From an uncultured Granulosicoccaceae bacterium (lineage in GTDB: Bacteria > Pseudomonadota > Gammaproteobacteria > Granulosicoccales > Granulosicoccaceae): 64,000 nucleotides of DNA. The stretch is taken from contig CALLOA010000008.1 in NCBI GenBank assembly GCA_938005265.1, positions 1 to 64,000 of the forward strand, read 5' to 3'. Positions 27,447 through 37,964 of the stretch are shown piece after piece. Under the pieces are notes generated by a model that had not been told where the DNA came from, made no database searches, and saw nothing but the letters and a program-made list of their open reading frames with translations. Every line of letters starts with the position of its first letter. Position 1 is the first letter of the stretch. A program made the translations under genes and the position numbers.

Positions 27447-28706
27447 CTATTCGACCTGTTCTTCAAAATCAACAAAATCCAGTGTTGGAGTATTCCCTGA
27501 CAGGGTTCTGGCATGCCCCAGGCTACTGGCCCGCACCACCGCACCCTGACCGAACTTTTGCGCTGCAGCGTCTATCGTTCTCTCAAGTTCGTTTTGCTGG
27601 CTGTCAAAGCTGAACAGATCGAGCTGGCACGGATCACCCTGCTCCACCAGGCCAAACACTGCCAGACCAACCAGGCGATAAGTCGAATCCTCTCTACGTG
27701 CTTCATGGGCCGACGGTTCATCAAATCGCTGCAGCAAGTTCAACCCGCATTGGTACAACAAATCAGAGCAACAGGTCGGTTCCGGTAAAGAGACCTGCCT
27801 GGTCAACAACTTGAATTCGCTGGTCTTTAATCTTACCCGCACACCACCTGCCAAAAGGCCTTTAGACCTGAGACGGCTACCCAGACGTTCGGCTGACTGA
27901 CGCAAATGCATGGCGATATCCTCTTTTGATGATACATCACCAAGTAAAGTGCGTTCAGACCCCATGCTGCGAGCAGTGCGTCGTCTGGCCACGCGCCGCG
28001 GATCACGAGCGTTCGCCAATGACTGGAAATGCAGACCATAGCTACCCAACATACGCTTTAACCAGTGCGGGCAGGCTTTGCGAACATCACCGATGGTATA
28101 CAGCCCGATACGGTGCAGGCGCAATACAGTCTTGGGACCAGCTCCCCATAGCCGTGATACCGGCATAGGATCCAACCATTTCACAGCATCAGCAGGTTCT
28201 ACAATGGTCAGACCATCCGGCTTGTTAAAATCACTGGCAACCTTGGCTACATATTTGGATGACGCGACGCCTACCGATACCGTCAGCCCACCCGTAGCTT
28301 CTTTAACACTGGACTTCAGCTTGCGGGCTATTTGCAATGGCGTTCCAAATATTCGCTCGGCTCCAGTCATATCCAGAAAGGCTTCATCCAGTGAGATAGC
28401 TTCAACATCAGGCGAAAAATCTGCAAAAACATTCATCATGCAGCAGGACAGTTCCTGGTAGCGATCAAAGCGCGGCGGCACAGTGTGAAGGTTGGGGCAA
28501 CGCTGCAATGCTTCGGCCATTGGCATCGCGCTTTTAATTCCAAAGCGCCTGGCTTCATAACTGGCCGTGAGCACCACACCGCGATTGCTGCGTGGACCGA
28601 CAACTAACGCGCGCCCGCGTAGCGTGGGGTCATCCAACTGTTCCACCTGTGCATAAAATGCATCCATATCAGCGTGTACAATTGTCCTGGGCCATGCAAG
28701 CTTCAT
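27447..28706 (-). CDS. dinB: DNA polymerase IV (Y-family)
   Basis: HADMDAFYAQVEQLDDP...SLDEAFLDMTGAERIFGTP...SVGVASSKYVAKVASDFNKPDGLT; clamp-binding-like QLDLF. Confidence 0.9.
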   Translation of the reverse strand: MKLAWPRTIVHADMDAFYAQVEQLDDPTLRGRALVVGPRSNRGVVLTASYEARRFGIKSAMPMAEALQRCPNLHTVPPRFDRYQELSCCMMNVFADFSPDVEAISLDEAFLDMTGAERIFGTPLQIARKLKSSVKEATGGLTVSVGVASSKYVAKVASDFNKPDGLTIVEPADAVKWLDPMPVSRLWGAGPKTVLRLHRIGLYTIGDVRKACPHWLKRMLGSYGLHFQSLANARDPRRVARRRTARSMGSERTLLGDVSSKEDIAMHLRQSAERLGSRLRSKGLLAGGVRVRLKTSEFKLLTRQVSLPEPTCCSDLLYQCGLNLLQRFDEPSAHEARREDSTYRLVGLAVFGLVEQGDPCQLDLFSFDSQQNELERTIDAAAQKFGQGAVVRASSLGHARTLSGNTPTLDFVDFEEQVE

Positions 28707-28821
28707 AAGCTCAGTTTACTATAATTTCATACAGGTATCATAAAACCCCACTTGTAGAAAAACTACAACGGCCGGTGCAAACAACCTGTATATTAAAACA
28801 CCTGCGAAAAAGGAATCATCC

Positions 28822-29676
28822 ATGAGTCAAGCAGCAAGTGTGGGCATACTCCACCCCGGCATGATGGGCAGTAGTGTTGCGGCCGCGCTTATCAGCAATG
28901 ACCACTCGGTCAGTTGGGCAAGTGAAGGGCGCAGTCAAGCGAGCGCACGTCGAGCCGGTGAACACGGAATCAGTGATGCGGGTAGCTTGCGAGAACTCGG
29001 AGAAGCTTGCGAAATATTGTTCTCTGTGTGCCCGCCTGATCAGGCACTGACACTCGCAACCACCGTTGTACAATCAGGTTTCAGCGGCACGTATGTAGAC
29101 TGCAACGCCATCTCACCGGGCACCGCACAGGCCGTAGCCGGGTTGCTCGATGACAACGAAATAGAAGTAGTTGACGGCGGTATCATCGGCCCGCCAGCCT
29201 GGCAAGAAGGCACGACGAGACTTTATCTTTCAGGTAAGCAGGCATCGTCAGTCGCCACCTTATTTGAGGGGTCCAAAATGGAAGCGATCACTATCGGCGA
29301 TGAGATCGGTGCCGCTTCAGCAATGAAGATGGCCTATGCCGGCTGGACCAAAGGCTCGGCAGCACTGTTACTAAACATGGTTGCTTTGGCACAACACCAC
29401 AATCTGGGCACTCATCTTGAATCGGAGTGGACACTCTCGCAACCACAACTGCACGCTGCTTTGAAGAACGCCAGTACAGGCAACGCTCCTAAGGCCTGGC
29501 GCTTCAGTGGTGAAATGCAAGAGATAGCTGAAACTCTTCGCCAGGCTGGTTTGCCCGCTGGAGCGTTCGACGCAGCAACCAGTACCTACCAGGCATTAAC
29601 ACATTTCAAATCTGTGGAAACGCCACAGACCAAAAATGTTATTGAAGCCTTGTTAGAAGCGGCGTCAGGCAAATAA
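28822..29676 (+). CDS. NAD(P)-binding dehydrogenase with DUF1932-like C-terminus
   Basis: GILHPGMMGSSVAAALISNDHSVSWASEGRS; AASAMKMAYAGWTKGSAALLLNMVALA. Confidence 0.75.
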   Translation: MSQAASVGILHPGMMGSSVAAALISNDHSVSWASEGRSQASARRAGEHGISDAGSLRELGEACEILFSVCPPDQALTLATTVVQSGFSGTYVDCNAISPGTAQAVAGLLDDNEIEVVDGGIIGPPAWQEGTTRLYLSGKQASSVATLFEGSKMEAITIGDEIGAASAMKMAYAGWTKGSAALLLNMVALAQHHNLGTHLESEWTLSQPQLHAALKNASTGNAPKAWRFSGEMQEIAETLRQAGLPAGAFDAATSTYQALTHFKSVETPQTKNVIEALLEAASGK

Positions 29677-29709
29677 CTGAAATAAATAATAACCGGTACA
29701 GCCAGGAGT

Positions 29710-31680
29710 TCAACCAGCCGGTGAAAACTCACGATTGGCGCGGCGTATGGCCCGCGAGCGGCGATGTCGCAAAATCAGCGCTGCAATGGTGATCAGAAAA
29801 GGCACGAGAACGATATTCAACAACTTGATGCGTCCCCCCAGCTTCTCAATATCCTGGCCAAGCTGGTGCTGAACCTCACGTAACTCACGGCGAATCGTCA
29901 GCTGTTGGGCGCGAAAGTTATCAACTTCCTGCTGCTGTTCAGCACTCAGCGACAGAACATCACCCCCTTCTTTGTTCTGCTGCAATGCAGCTAGTCGCGC
30001 TTCAGTCTCGTTCAACCGCTCCTGTAACTCTCGCTCCTTGTCCTGGAAGCGAGACGCAGCATCACGCTCAAGATCTTCAACCACGTGGAACGGGCGTGCA
30101 TATGTTCCGCGACTGCGTAAGCTCATCAGGTCCGAACTGCCCAGTATATTTTCAGCCGCGTTGATAAAGAAATTACCGTTATCAGCAAATGGCTGTGCAA
30201 TTTCACGACCGAAAAAATTCTGTAACCTGACCCACAAAGGATCATTCAGTACATCTGTATCAGCAACAAGGAATACGTTAATCCCGGACTCCACTGAATC
30301 ACTGACATGTTCCTTTAAAACAGCTTCAGGTGCAGATTCTTCATCGGTGTCGCCTTGTGCAGAATCGGAGTCTGCACCGGCCTCTTCGGCAGATTCCGCT
30401 TCATCTGCAAGTGGACGTCCCTCAGGATAAGCTGTACTGGCCGAGCCAGTAACATGAGCAGCAATTGTGTAACGCTCTCCAGTCGCGGTAAATTGATCAG
30501 CCAATTGTGCCGGGTCAAGCAAATTTTTCAATAATGACGCATCGATGAGCCCGGCACGATCACTGGATTGAATCAATGGTTCAAAGTTGGTTTTCGCATC
30601 TGTTGTGGGCCTGACCACACTGCCACTGGAAAAGATAATATTGTTCAGCTGACTGAGCACTGGATGATCAGTAGCAACAAAATTGGCCTGCCCATAACCA
30701 AACACACCAAGATGCGGCGTCGGGCGTTGCGTAGCGCCTCCGCCTACACGCAATGCATGCGCTTCATCAGCCAATATCTTGTCGGCAACCAATTCAACAC
30801 CCCACTGTTCAAGTACCGGCAAAAACCTTGAAGGAATAGATGTCGTGTCCATTTGCGGCCCCATTGAAAGCAAAGGATCCGTCTGCGCAAATTCATCAAC
30901 AAACGCCATGATACTGCCACCGCGCAAGGCGAACTGATCTATCGCATACAGTGTTTGATCGGATACATTGTCCGGGTGTATCAGGAGCAGAAGATCAATA
31001 TCATCGGGTATTTCTTCGATATCAACGCCCAGGTTGTCTATTTGGTAGAGCTGGCGCAGTTGAGTGTAGGTTTGCCAAGGGGTCACGGCTCGCCGCTGCC
31101 CCTGATCAAAACCACCGGCAACCTGCAAACCTGAAATCAGGCCGATTTTCTGTTCCTCGCTACGCCCTACTTTGGAAAGCATACGCGTTACATCGTATTC
31201 AAGGAATTCCTCACGATCAGGATGCAAAAATTCAATAGTCTCTTCTGCTCCATTGGCAGCAACCGCAACTATCCCGAAAAATATCGGATCTTCACCGAAG
31301 CCCAGACCAACGCGCTGGATACCATGTTCAGACGCTTCGTCCTCCTGCTCGGAAAATGCTTCAGGATCTATCACTTCAAGAGAAAGTTTGCCATCAGAAC
31401 GTAGCACATATTCTTGTAATAAATCCGTTATGCGCCGGGCGTAGTCACGCAAAAATCCAAGTTCAGAAGAATCTTCTTCTGAATAAAAAAACTTCAATCT
31501 GACATTGGATTCCAGACCGGCAACGATATTTTCAGTTCCTGCCGAGATGCTGTAGGTTTTATCTTCAGTCAGGTCTATTCGCGAGCCTTTGAATATAAAA
31601 TTATTGGCGGTTATCAGGCCAAGAGACACCACTGCGAGAAGTATCAACGCCACCTTGGAAGTCAGTTTTTTCATAGTCAA
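29710..31680 (-). CDS. Gldg-family ABC transporter auxiliary protein
   Basis: N-terminal TM; DLTEDKTYSISAGTENIVAGLESNVRLKFFYSEED; large extracytoplasmic region and C-terminal TM; 4-bp overlap with the permease. Confidence 0.8.
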   Translation of the reverse strand: MTMKKLTSKVALILLAVVSLGLITANNFIFKGSRIDLTEDKTYSISAGTENIVAGLESNVRLKFFYSEEDSSELGFLRDYARRITDLLQEYVLRSDGKLSLEVIDPEAFSEQEDEASEHGIQRVGLGFGEDPIFFGIVAVAANGAEETIEFLHPDREEFLEYDVTRMLSKVGRSEEQKIGLISGLQVAGGFDQGQRRAVTPWQTYTQLRQLYQIDNLGVDIEEIPDDIDLLLLIHPDNVSDQTLYAIDQFALRGGSIMAFVDEFAQTDPLLSMGPQMDTTSIPSRFLPVLEQWGVELVADKILADEAHALRVGGGATQRPTPHLGVFGYGQANFVATDHPVLSQLNNIIFSSGSVVRPTTDAKTNFEPLIQSSDRAGLIDASLLKNLLDPAQLADQFTATGERYTIAAHVTGSASTAYPEGRPLADEAESAEEAGADSDSAQGDTDEESAPEAVLKEHVSDSVESGINVFLVADTDVLNDPLWVRLQNFFGREIAQPFADNGNFFINAAENILGSSDLMSLRSRGTYARPFHVVEDLERDAASRFQDKERELQERLNETEARLAALQQNKEGGDVLSLSAEQQQEVDNFRAQQLTIRRELREVQHQLGQDIEKLGGRIKLLNIVLVPFLITIAALILRHRRSRAIRRANREFSPAG

Positions 31681-32414
31681 TCTGCCTTCTTCATATTGAT
31701 TATCAGCACAGTAGCGATCAGCCAGGTGATAATCACCAAAACGAAAAAGAAAATATCGCGTAAATCAAGCACTCCGCGTGATATCGCCAGGTAGTGTGTA
31801 AGGAAACTAAGACTTGAGACAGCATCCAGTACCACATTTGGCGCCCAACTTCGGAATGCCCCCTGCACCAGTGGGAAACCTGCAACAACAAGAATAAAAC
31901 AGACAACAACAGTCAGTATAAAAGCGATCACCTGATTATTGGTTGTGGCTGATATAGCACTACCTACGGCAAGAAAAGCACCCGCCATTAACCAACTACC
32001 CAAGTAGCTTGCAACGATAACCCCATTGTCCGGATCACCCAGATAGTTCACCGTGAGCCAGATGGGAAATGTCAGCAGCAAAGCAAGACCAACAAAAGCC
32101 CAGGAAGCAAAGAACTTTCCGAGTACCGCTTGTGTTGTGGTAACAGGTAGAGTCAGCAACAACTCAATTGTGCCGCTTTTACGCTCTTCAGCCCATAGGC
32201 GCATGGCTATGGCAGGGACCAGAAACAGATACAACCATGGGTGAAAAGAGAAAAACGGTAACAGATCGGCCTGACCGCGCTCGTATAGCCCACCCATATA
32301 AAACGCAAACCCGGCCGACAGCATCAGGAATATGACTATAAAAATATAAGCGAGAGGAGACGCAAAATAGCTATACATTTCCCGCCTGAAAACAGACACG
32401 CAACTATTCATCAC
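31677..32414 (-). CDS. ABC transporter permease (GldF/ABC-2 type)
   Basis: REMYSYFASPLAYIFIVIFLMLSAGFAFYMGGLYERGQADLLPFFSFHPWLYLFLVPAIAMRLWAEERKSGTIELLLTLPV. Confidence 0.85.
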   Translation of the reverse strand: MMNSCVSVFRREMYSYFASPLAYIFIVIFLMLSAGFAFYMGGLYERGQADLLPFFSFHPWLYLFLVPAIAMRLWAEERKSGTIELLLTLPVTTTQAVLGKFFASWAFVGLALLLTFPIWLTVNYLGDPDNGVIVASYLGSWLMAGAFLAVGSAISATTNNQVIAFILTVVVCFILVVAGFPLVQGAFRSWAPNVVLDAVSSLSFLTHYLAISRGVLDLRDIFFFVLVIITWLIATVLIINMKKAD

Positions 32415-32462
32415 ACCCGGCCTTGCATTCGAACTGCTGTATTAACAAATCAAACATGCTAT

Positions 32463-33413
32463 TCACGATCGTTGGCCACCTGTAATATCCATAAACACAT
32501 CATCCAGCCGGCCGGTTTCAACATAAACGGAGGCATTATTCCAACCTTGCATCCCGAGTAAACCCGCTACTTCTTCATGAACCCTGTTTCTGTTTTCAAC
32601 AGACTGCTCTGCGACAGCCGTTATACGGCGGGGTTGATCATGGGCGACTTCGGCAACGCCCACTGATGGCAGTGTCTCAAGCAGGTTTTTTACATTGGCG
32701 ATATCGACGTCTTGCGGAAACTGCACAGTAACGGCCTGGTGGTAGCGTGATTGGGCTTGTAATTCGCTGGGAGAGTTATCTGCAAGCAATTTTCCGTTCG
32801 CGATAACCACAGCACGGTTGCAGACTGTCGAAACTTCTTCGAGAATATGTGTGGACAGTATGACAATCTTGTCGGTTGACAGATTTTTTATCAGCTGCCG
32901 GACCTGATGTTTTTGATTCGGATCCAGACCATCGGTAGGCTCGTCCAATATCAGCACGGCAGGGTCATGCAAAATCGCCTGGGCGATACCCACACGTCTT
33001 TTGAAACCTTTCGAAAGTTCTTCTATACGTTTGTGGGCAACACTTGCCAATTCAAGTTTCTGCATCGCATCGGCAATTGCATCACCGCGTTGCTTTTTTC
33101 CCAGACCACGCATGCGTCCAACAAACTGAAGAAAATCAGGTGGCGTCATATCTGAATACAAAGGCGCACCTTCGGGAAGGTAACCAATTTGTTTGCGCGT
33201 GGCAATTGGCCGCAGCCTGACGTTTTTGCCCATCACCCTGACTTTGCCACTTGTGGGTTTAATGAAGCCGGCTATCATTTTCATGGTTGTGGACTTGCCC
33301 GCACCATTAGGTCCCAGAAACCCGAGAACTTCACCGGGCGAAACTGAAAATGAGATGTCGTCAACCGCCCTGAATCCCGAGAAATCCTTACTCAAATTAC
33401 TTATTTCGATCAT
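32463..33413 (-). CDS. ABC transporter ATP-binding protein (GldA-like)
   Basis: Walker A GPNGAGKST; LSKGFKRRVGIAQAILHDPAVLILDEPTDGLDPNQ. Confidence 0.9.
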   Translation of the reverse strand: MIEISNLSKDFSGFRAVDDISFSVSPGEVLGFLGPNGAGKSTTMKMIAGFIKPTSGKVRVMGKNVRLRPIATRKQIGYLPEGAPLYSDMTPPDFLQFVGRMRGLGKKQRGDAIADAMQKLELASVAHKRIEELSKGFKRRVGIAQAILHDPAVLILDEPTDGLDPNQKHQVRQLIKNLSTDKIVILSTHILEEVSTVCNRAVVIANGKLLADNSPSELQAQSRYHQAVTVQFPQDVDIANVKNLLETLPSVGVAEVAHDQPRRITAVAEQSVENRNRVHEEVAGLLGMQGWNNASVYVETGRLDDVFMDITGGQRS

Positions 33414-33790
33414 GGTAGATAGTGTTGCGAATAATTGACGCGAGCAAAAAATAATACGGATACGTATTCCATCAGGCTAGTACCATACGCCGGTTCGACC
33501 ACTTTGACGAATTGAATTTGCCAATTCGCCAAACAACGCCGAATACAACACCGAATACAACGCATCAGGAACGATCAGGCGATCAAAAATTTAATAAAAA
33601 AAAGTGGCTTTTTCAAGCCTTTTACATGACGAATTTTTTAGCTTATCCCGGGCCCCATGAAGAGCTGCTGACTGACGCTTCCCCTGAATTACCCACTGTG
33701 AGGTTTCACTGGAGTATGATTAACCTGAATACATCATACAAAAGCGCAAAATCTGAGCTTTCAACAAAAAGGAGCCTGACGGAGACTTGC

Positions 33791-34705
33791 ATGCAATGGG
33801 AAAAAACCGGATTTATCGGACTCGGGCAGATGGGTCACGGCATGGCGCTGAATCTGCTGAAGACCAATGGTCAACTGGCAGTCCATGATATTGACACAAG
33901 TCGAACCGCGTTGCTTGTTGAGCAGGGTGCGGAGTTAGCCGATACACCGGCTCAGATGGGCAATGAATGTGACTTGTTGTTCCTATGTCTGCCATCCAGC
34001 AAGGAAGTTGATTCACTCTTATTTGGTGATGCGGGGCTTGTGAACGGCGGCAACGCCGCTGGCAAGCTCACCATCGTGGATACCACGACGCTTCCCAGCC
34101 AGGATGCCGTAACATTTGCCGAGCGTGCAAAACAGTACGGCGTGGATTATTTTGACAGCCCTGTTTCGGGTTTGCCAAAACGAGCAGACGAAGGCAGCCT
34201 GACCATCATGTTCGGGGGCACTGAAAACGCTTTTTCCCGGATATCTCCTTATCTGGCAAGCATGGGAAACAATCCGATCTATTGCGGTGTAACCGGCAGC
34301 GGCCAGGCGATGAAATCCATAAATAATATTATCTACAATATCAACATAGCAGCGCTATGCGAAGTCATACCATTAGCTTTGAAGAGCGGGCTCGACAAAG
34401 AAGCCGTCACCCGTGTTGTGCTGGATGGCAGTAGTCGCAGCTTTGCGTCAGAGCACTTTGTGCCAAAAATGAAGCAACGCATCTTCGATGGTGATTTTTC
34501 CCTGCAAAGCGCCTACAAGGATATTGAGAATTTTCGCAGTCTGATTGCTAAAGCGGGTGACGCAGGGGTTAAAGAGGACAGTTTTCCCTTATCAACAGCT
34601 ATGACCTCGGTCTACGAACATGCCCTGCAGGCAGGGCATGGAGAAGAAGCTAAAAGCTCGATGATCAAGCAGTACGAATCTCTGCTCGATGTTGAATATT
34701 CCTGA
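33791..34705 (+). CDS. 3-hydroxyisobutyrate dehydrogenase-family oxidoreductase
   Basis: Internal ATG at 33791; GFIGLGQMGHGMALNLLKTNGQLAVHDID...VDYFDSPVSGLPKRADEGSLTIMFGG. Confidence 0.85.
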   Translation: MQWEKTGFIGLGQMGHGMALNLLKTNGQLAVHDIDTSRTALLVEQGAELADTPAQMGNECDLLFLCLPSSKEVDSLLFGDAGLVNGGNAAGKLTIVDTTTLPSQDAVTFAERAKQYGVDYFDSPVSGLPKRADEGSLTIMFGGTENAFSRISPYLASMGNNPIYCGVTGSGQAMKSINNIIYNINIAALCEVIPLALKSGLDKEAVTRVVLDGSSRSFASEHFVPKMKQRIFDGDFSLQSAYKDIENFRSLIAKAGDAGVKEDSFPLSTAMTSVYEHALQAGHGEEAKSSMIKQYESLLDVEYS

Positions 34706-34727
34706 ACCAAAGGTACTCTGAGAAGAA

Positions 34728-34748
34728 TGGCAGGAAGCTTTCCTGCCA
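34728..34748. terminator. Stem-loop downstream of the dehydrogenase gene
   Basis: TGGCAGGAA-GCT-TTCCTGCCA perfect hairpin between convergent genes. Confidence 0.5.
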
Positions 34749-34806
34749 ATTTCAGGATCCGGTTAGTACGCGTTGCCTAACCAGACAAGGCTACCCTGCA
34801 GTCAAA

Positions 34807-35529
34807 CTACCTTCGACTCATAAACGCACGTAGCAAGCCACTGCGATGCAGGTAATACAACAGTGTCATGATAGAGGCTATTGCTGAAGCTAAATAGGTC
34901 AGAAAAGCCGCATTTAGAACCTTGGACGCTCCACGTGCTTCCTCGCCGTTAACGATATTGGCAGCAACCATGGCCTTTTTGGCACGAGCACTGGCATCCC
35001 ATTCTACCGGCAGCGTCACTACAGAAAATACAACAGCCGCGGAAAAAAGTGCCACGCCCAGCAGCACGACCGGTGTGCCCAGAGCTGGCGCCAGCGACAT
35101 TAACAACATGCCGCCCATGAGTACCGGCATTGACATCTTACTGGAGATATTTGTTACCGGCACCAGCTTGGAACGCATTTGCAAAAACTTGTATCCCTGT
35201 GCGTGTTGCAACGCGTGCCCTGCTTCGTGACAGGCAACTCCGATGGCAGAAATCGAACGGGCATTGTATACCGGTTCCGATAACCGCAGCGTCTTGTCTC
35301 GCGGATCGTAGTGATCGCTCAGACGACCCGACACAGGCTCGATGCGGCAATCCGTTACACCTTGGCGTTGCAGCATCAGTTGCGCGGCTTCAGCGCCTGT
35401 CATATTGCTGGAGGTTCCCACCGTTTCAAATCGCTTGAAGGTACTTTTCACCAGAAACGAGGCCAGACCCGAGAGAACCATGCCCGGCAACATCACCATA
35501 AGCATATAACTCATATTAAAATAACCCAT
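34807..35529 (-). CDS. Membrane zinc metallopeptidase (YugP family)
   Basis: ACHEAGHALQHAQGYKFLQMRSKLVPVTN (HExxH) with multiple TM helices. Confidence 0.85.
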   Translation of the reverse strand: MGYFNMSYMLMVMLPGMVLSGLASFLVKSTFKRFETVGTSSNMTGAEAAQLMLQRQGVTDCRIEPVSGRLSDHYDPRDKTLRLSEPVYNARSISAIGVACHEAGHALQHAQGYKFLQMRSKLVPVTNISSKMSMPVLMGGMLLMSLAPALGTPVVLLGVALFSAAVVFSVVTLPVEWDASARAKKAMVAANIVNGEEARGASKVLNAAFLTYLASAIASIMTLLYYLHRSGLLRAFMSRR

Positions 35530-35714
35530 TTTTGTCTTTTTACTCCCGATAAAGCGTTACACTGCTGGCCACAGCGTCTGGCAGCCAGAAATTTAATGTA
35601 CATACAGGCTATGGTTGTGCCCGCATCGTCACAAATATGGCGACTTGCGTGTAATTCATCAAGGCTGCATAGCCAGTTGTTGACAATCTATTGCGTAATC
35701 TGCAAGAAAAGCCA

Positions 35715-36629
35715 ATGAAAACCGCGATCATGTACATTATGGCCTTCGGATCCGGCATGATCTGGGGCCTGACATTTTCATTGGCCAGAATCGCGACAGA
35801 AGCCGGCAAAGCTCCCTTGGGGCTGGCATGGTGGCAGGTCTTTGGTGGCGGTATTGTACTACTTGTTTACTGCATCCTGAAATCGGAATTTGGCCGCCGA
35901 CAACGCCCTGGTCTGAGCCAAATGTTCGTGGTCGGTACCATTGGCAATGTCATACCGGGTACTTTGTTGTTTTATGCAGCCCTTTACGTGCCTGCCGGCG
36001 TGTTGGCGATCACTATCGCTATTGTGCCCATGCTCACTTATGCCAGTGGCACAGCACTATCGCTTGAACGATTTGCCTGGCCCAGATTCAGTGGCGTTTT
36101 ACTTGGCTTCAGTGCGATTTTGTTGATTATGCTACCCAACGGGGTCATAGGCCTCCAGGCTGCCCAATCAGGCACATTATTGACCGACACCCGGTTCTGG
36201 ATAGGCGCATCTCTTATTGCTTGCTGCTTTTATACCATTGAAAATCTTTTTGTGGAGACTCGCGTATCGTCGGATACATCAATTCCCGTACTTTTAAGCG
36301 GCGGGATGTTACTGGCCGCAACCGTGCTACTGCCTTTGGTAATAATAAACCGGGATTTCGTTACCATCACCTTGCCACTAGACAGAGTTGATTGGTCGAT
36401 CATCGCCATGATGTTTGTCAGCGCAATTGCCTACCTGATGTATCTGTTGCTAATTAAATTGGCCGGGGCAATTTTTGCGAGCATGTCCGGGTATGTCGTC
36501 ACGCTTTCAGGGGTGTTCTGGGGAATGATAATTTTTTCGGAAAAACACTCATTGCTTATATGGGCTGCACTGGCTCTGATGTTACTGGGAATGGCACTGG
36601 TTACTCCGCGCTCGCAACAAGAACAGTAA
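35715..36629 (+). CDS. EamA/DMT-family transporter
   Basis: Ten hydrophobic segments; YVPAGVLAITIAIVPMLTY duplication typical of EamA. Confidence 0.8.
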   Translation: MKTAIMYIMAFGSGMIWGLTFSLARIATEAGKAPLGLAWWQVFGGGIVLLVYCILKSEFGRRQRPGLSQMFVVGTIGNVIPGTLLFYAALYVPAGVLAITIAIVPMLTYASGTALSLERFAWPRFSGVLLGFSAILLIMLPNGVIGLQAAQSGTLLTDTRFWIGASLIACCFYTIENLFVETRVSSDTSIPVLLSGGMLLAATVLLPLVIINRDFVTITLPLDRVDWSIIAMMFVSAIAYLMYLLLIKLAGAIFASMSGYVVTLSGVFWGMIIFSEKHSLLIWAALALMLLGMALVTPRSQQEQ

Positions 36630-36843
36630 CAAATTCGTCGCCCTCTTCACCCTGATCGTCCGCTATGGCAATAACATCCCGAGCCATAATTTTTCTGCGC
36701 TTGCGCGTCTCAATATCACCATTGACACGGACAAGTTGATCCTCAATCATTTTTTTTGATTCACCACCGCTGTTTGCAAAACCGGCAAATTTAACCAGTT
36801 TGAATAGCTCCACCGGTTCCTGGTTAATTAGCACTTCACGCAA
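36601..36843 (-). CDS. S4-domain RNA-binding protein (YbcJ-like)
   Basis: VELFKLVKFAGFANSGGESKKMIEDQLVRVNGDIETRKRRKI; convergent overlap with the DMT gene. Confidence 0.8.
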   Translation of the reverse strand: MREVLINQEPVELFKLVKFAGFANSGGESKKMIEDQLVRVNGDIETRKRRKIMARDVIAIADDQGEEGDEFVTVLVASAE

Positions 36844-36892
36844 AATTCTTGTCTACACCCTTTGCAAATCCATTGAACACGCCTGAATGGTA

Positions 36893-37801
36893 CTAGCCAG
36901 CTTTATTGGGGCTTTCTCGCATTATCGACTGTCGTTGGGGAGATTGCCCGATAGCACGCCAAAGCTTCACTTGCCGGTAGTCATTGCGGGCACCACCGGC
37001 GACTACAATTGGTTCCACCGACTTACCCAACTGACTATCAAACCGCTCGGCAATCCAGTCATAAAGTTTTATATCAAGTTTATTCAACTGTTTAAGCCGT
37101 TTTCTCTGGTTGGTATCCAGCTTTTGTTTGCTGCGGCGTTTGTCTGTACCTGTATTGATATGAAATTCGGTTAAATTAACATTGAATGCCAAACGCGCCA
37201 TCTTGATACTTTCCTGATAGCGCTCCTGCATTCCTACCACCGTATAGTAATTTTCAATATTTGCCATGGCTAGCTCCAAAGCGCTGTCAGGACAGGCTTC
37301 AGCTTGCAGGCCAAAACCACTGAAACGCCTGACCATGCCATTATCTAGTTCAGGTGAGGGACATCTCAGAAAACCATTCAACGTTTCAGCAGCTTTAATC
37401 CAGGGCATAAAGTCACGATAAAAGTCTGCGGCCACTCGATTTTCGAATAGCTCATCGGGGGAACAACTGCGACTTTTGCATTCATGGCGAATAAAATCCC
37501 GATACTGAATGGAATAATAGTAAAGCGACATAATACGATCAGCCGGTTTACGCACTATCGCCATATAGCATGACGGCCGGGAAAGCCACTCATGCAAGCC
37601 GAACGGAAAGTGGCCGGCATAAACACATTTATCAGCATCCTTCAGCTCTGCTTCAACCTCATCCCATTCCTCGTAAAAGGCCGACATGTTGTACATATCC
37701 GCCATTTTCATCCCGTGATACTCACACATACTTGCAAACAGGGACATGCCCCCTGTTTTAGGGATATGGGTAAAAATAAGCGGACAGTCTTTTCCGATCA
37801 T
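36893..37801 (-). CDS. Sulfotransferase-family protein
   Basis: CPLIFTHIPKTGGMSLFASM (PAPS-binding-like 5'-PSB motif) and AIVRKPADRIMSLYYYS (3'-PB-like). Confidence 0.75.
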   Translation of the reverse strand: MIGKDCPLIFTHIPKTGGMSLFASMCEYHGMKMADMYNMSAFYEEWDEVEAELKDADKCVYAGHFPFGLHEWLSRPSCYMAIVRKPADRIMSLYYYSIQYRDFIRHECKSRSCSPDELFENRVAADFYRDFMPWIKAAETLNGFLRCPSPELDNGMVRRFSGFGLQAEACPDSALELAMANIENYYTVVGMQERYQESIKMARLAFNVNLTEFHINTGTDKRRSKQKLDTNQRKRLKQLNKLDIKLYDWIAERFDSQLGKSVEPIVVAGGARNDYRQVKLWRAIGQSPQRQSIMRESPNKAG

Positions 37802-37830
37802 ACTTGCGCAAAAATATTAAACGCCAAAAA

Positions 37831-37861
37831 AAAACCCGAATCAGATATTGATTCGGGTTTT
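37831..37861. terminator. Strong intrinsic terminator hairpin, probably bidirectional
   Basis: AAAACCCGAATCA-GATAT-TGATTCGGGTTTT, 13-bp perfect stem. Confidence 0.8.
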
Positions 37862-37964
37862 ATTATCCAATAGCAGCATCATTTCTGCCAATGGCATCAG
37901 ACGTTAACCAATGTGGCCGGTCGGACCAAGCGGTCAAATCGGCTCTTAGCCTGCAACAAGGCTG

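Noticed and set aside
33512-33790. N-terminal extension of the 3-hydroxyisobutyrate dehydrogenase-like ORF (PNTTPNTT repeat)
   Set aside because: Lies before the conserved Rossmann start MQWEKTGFIGLGQMG; probably untranslated upstream sequence.
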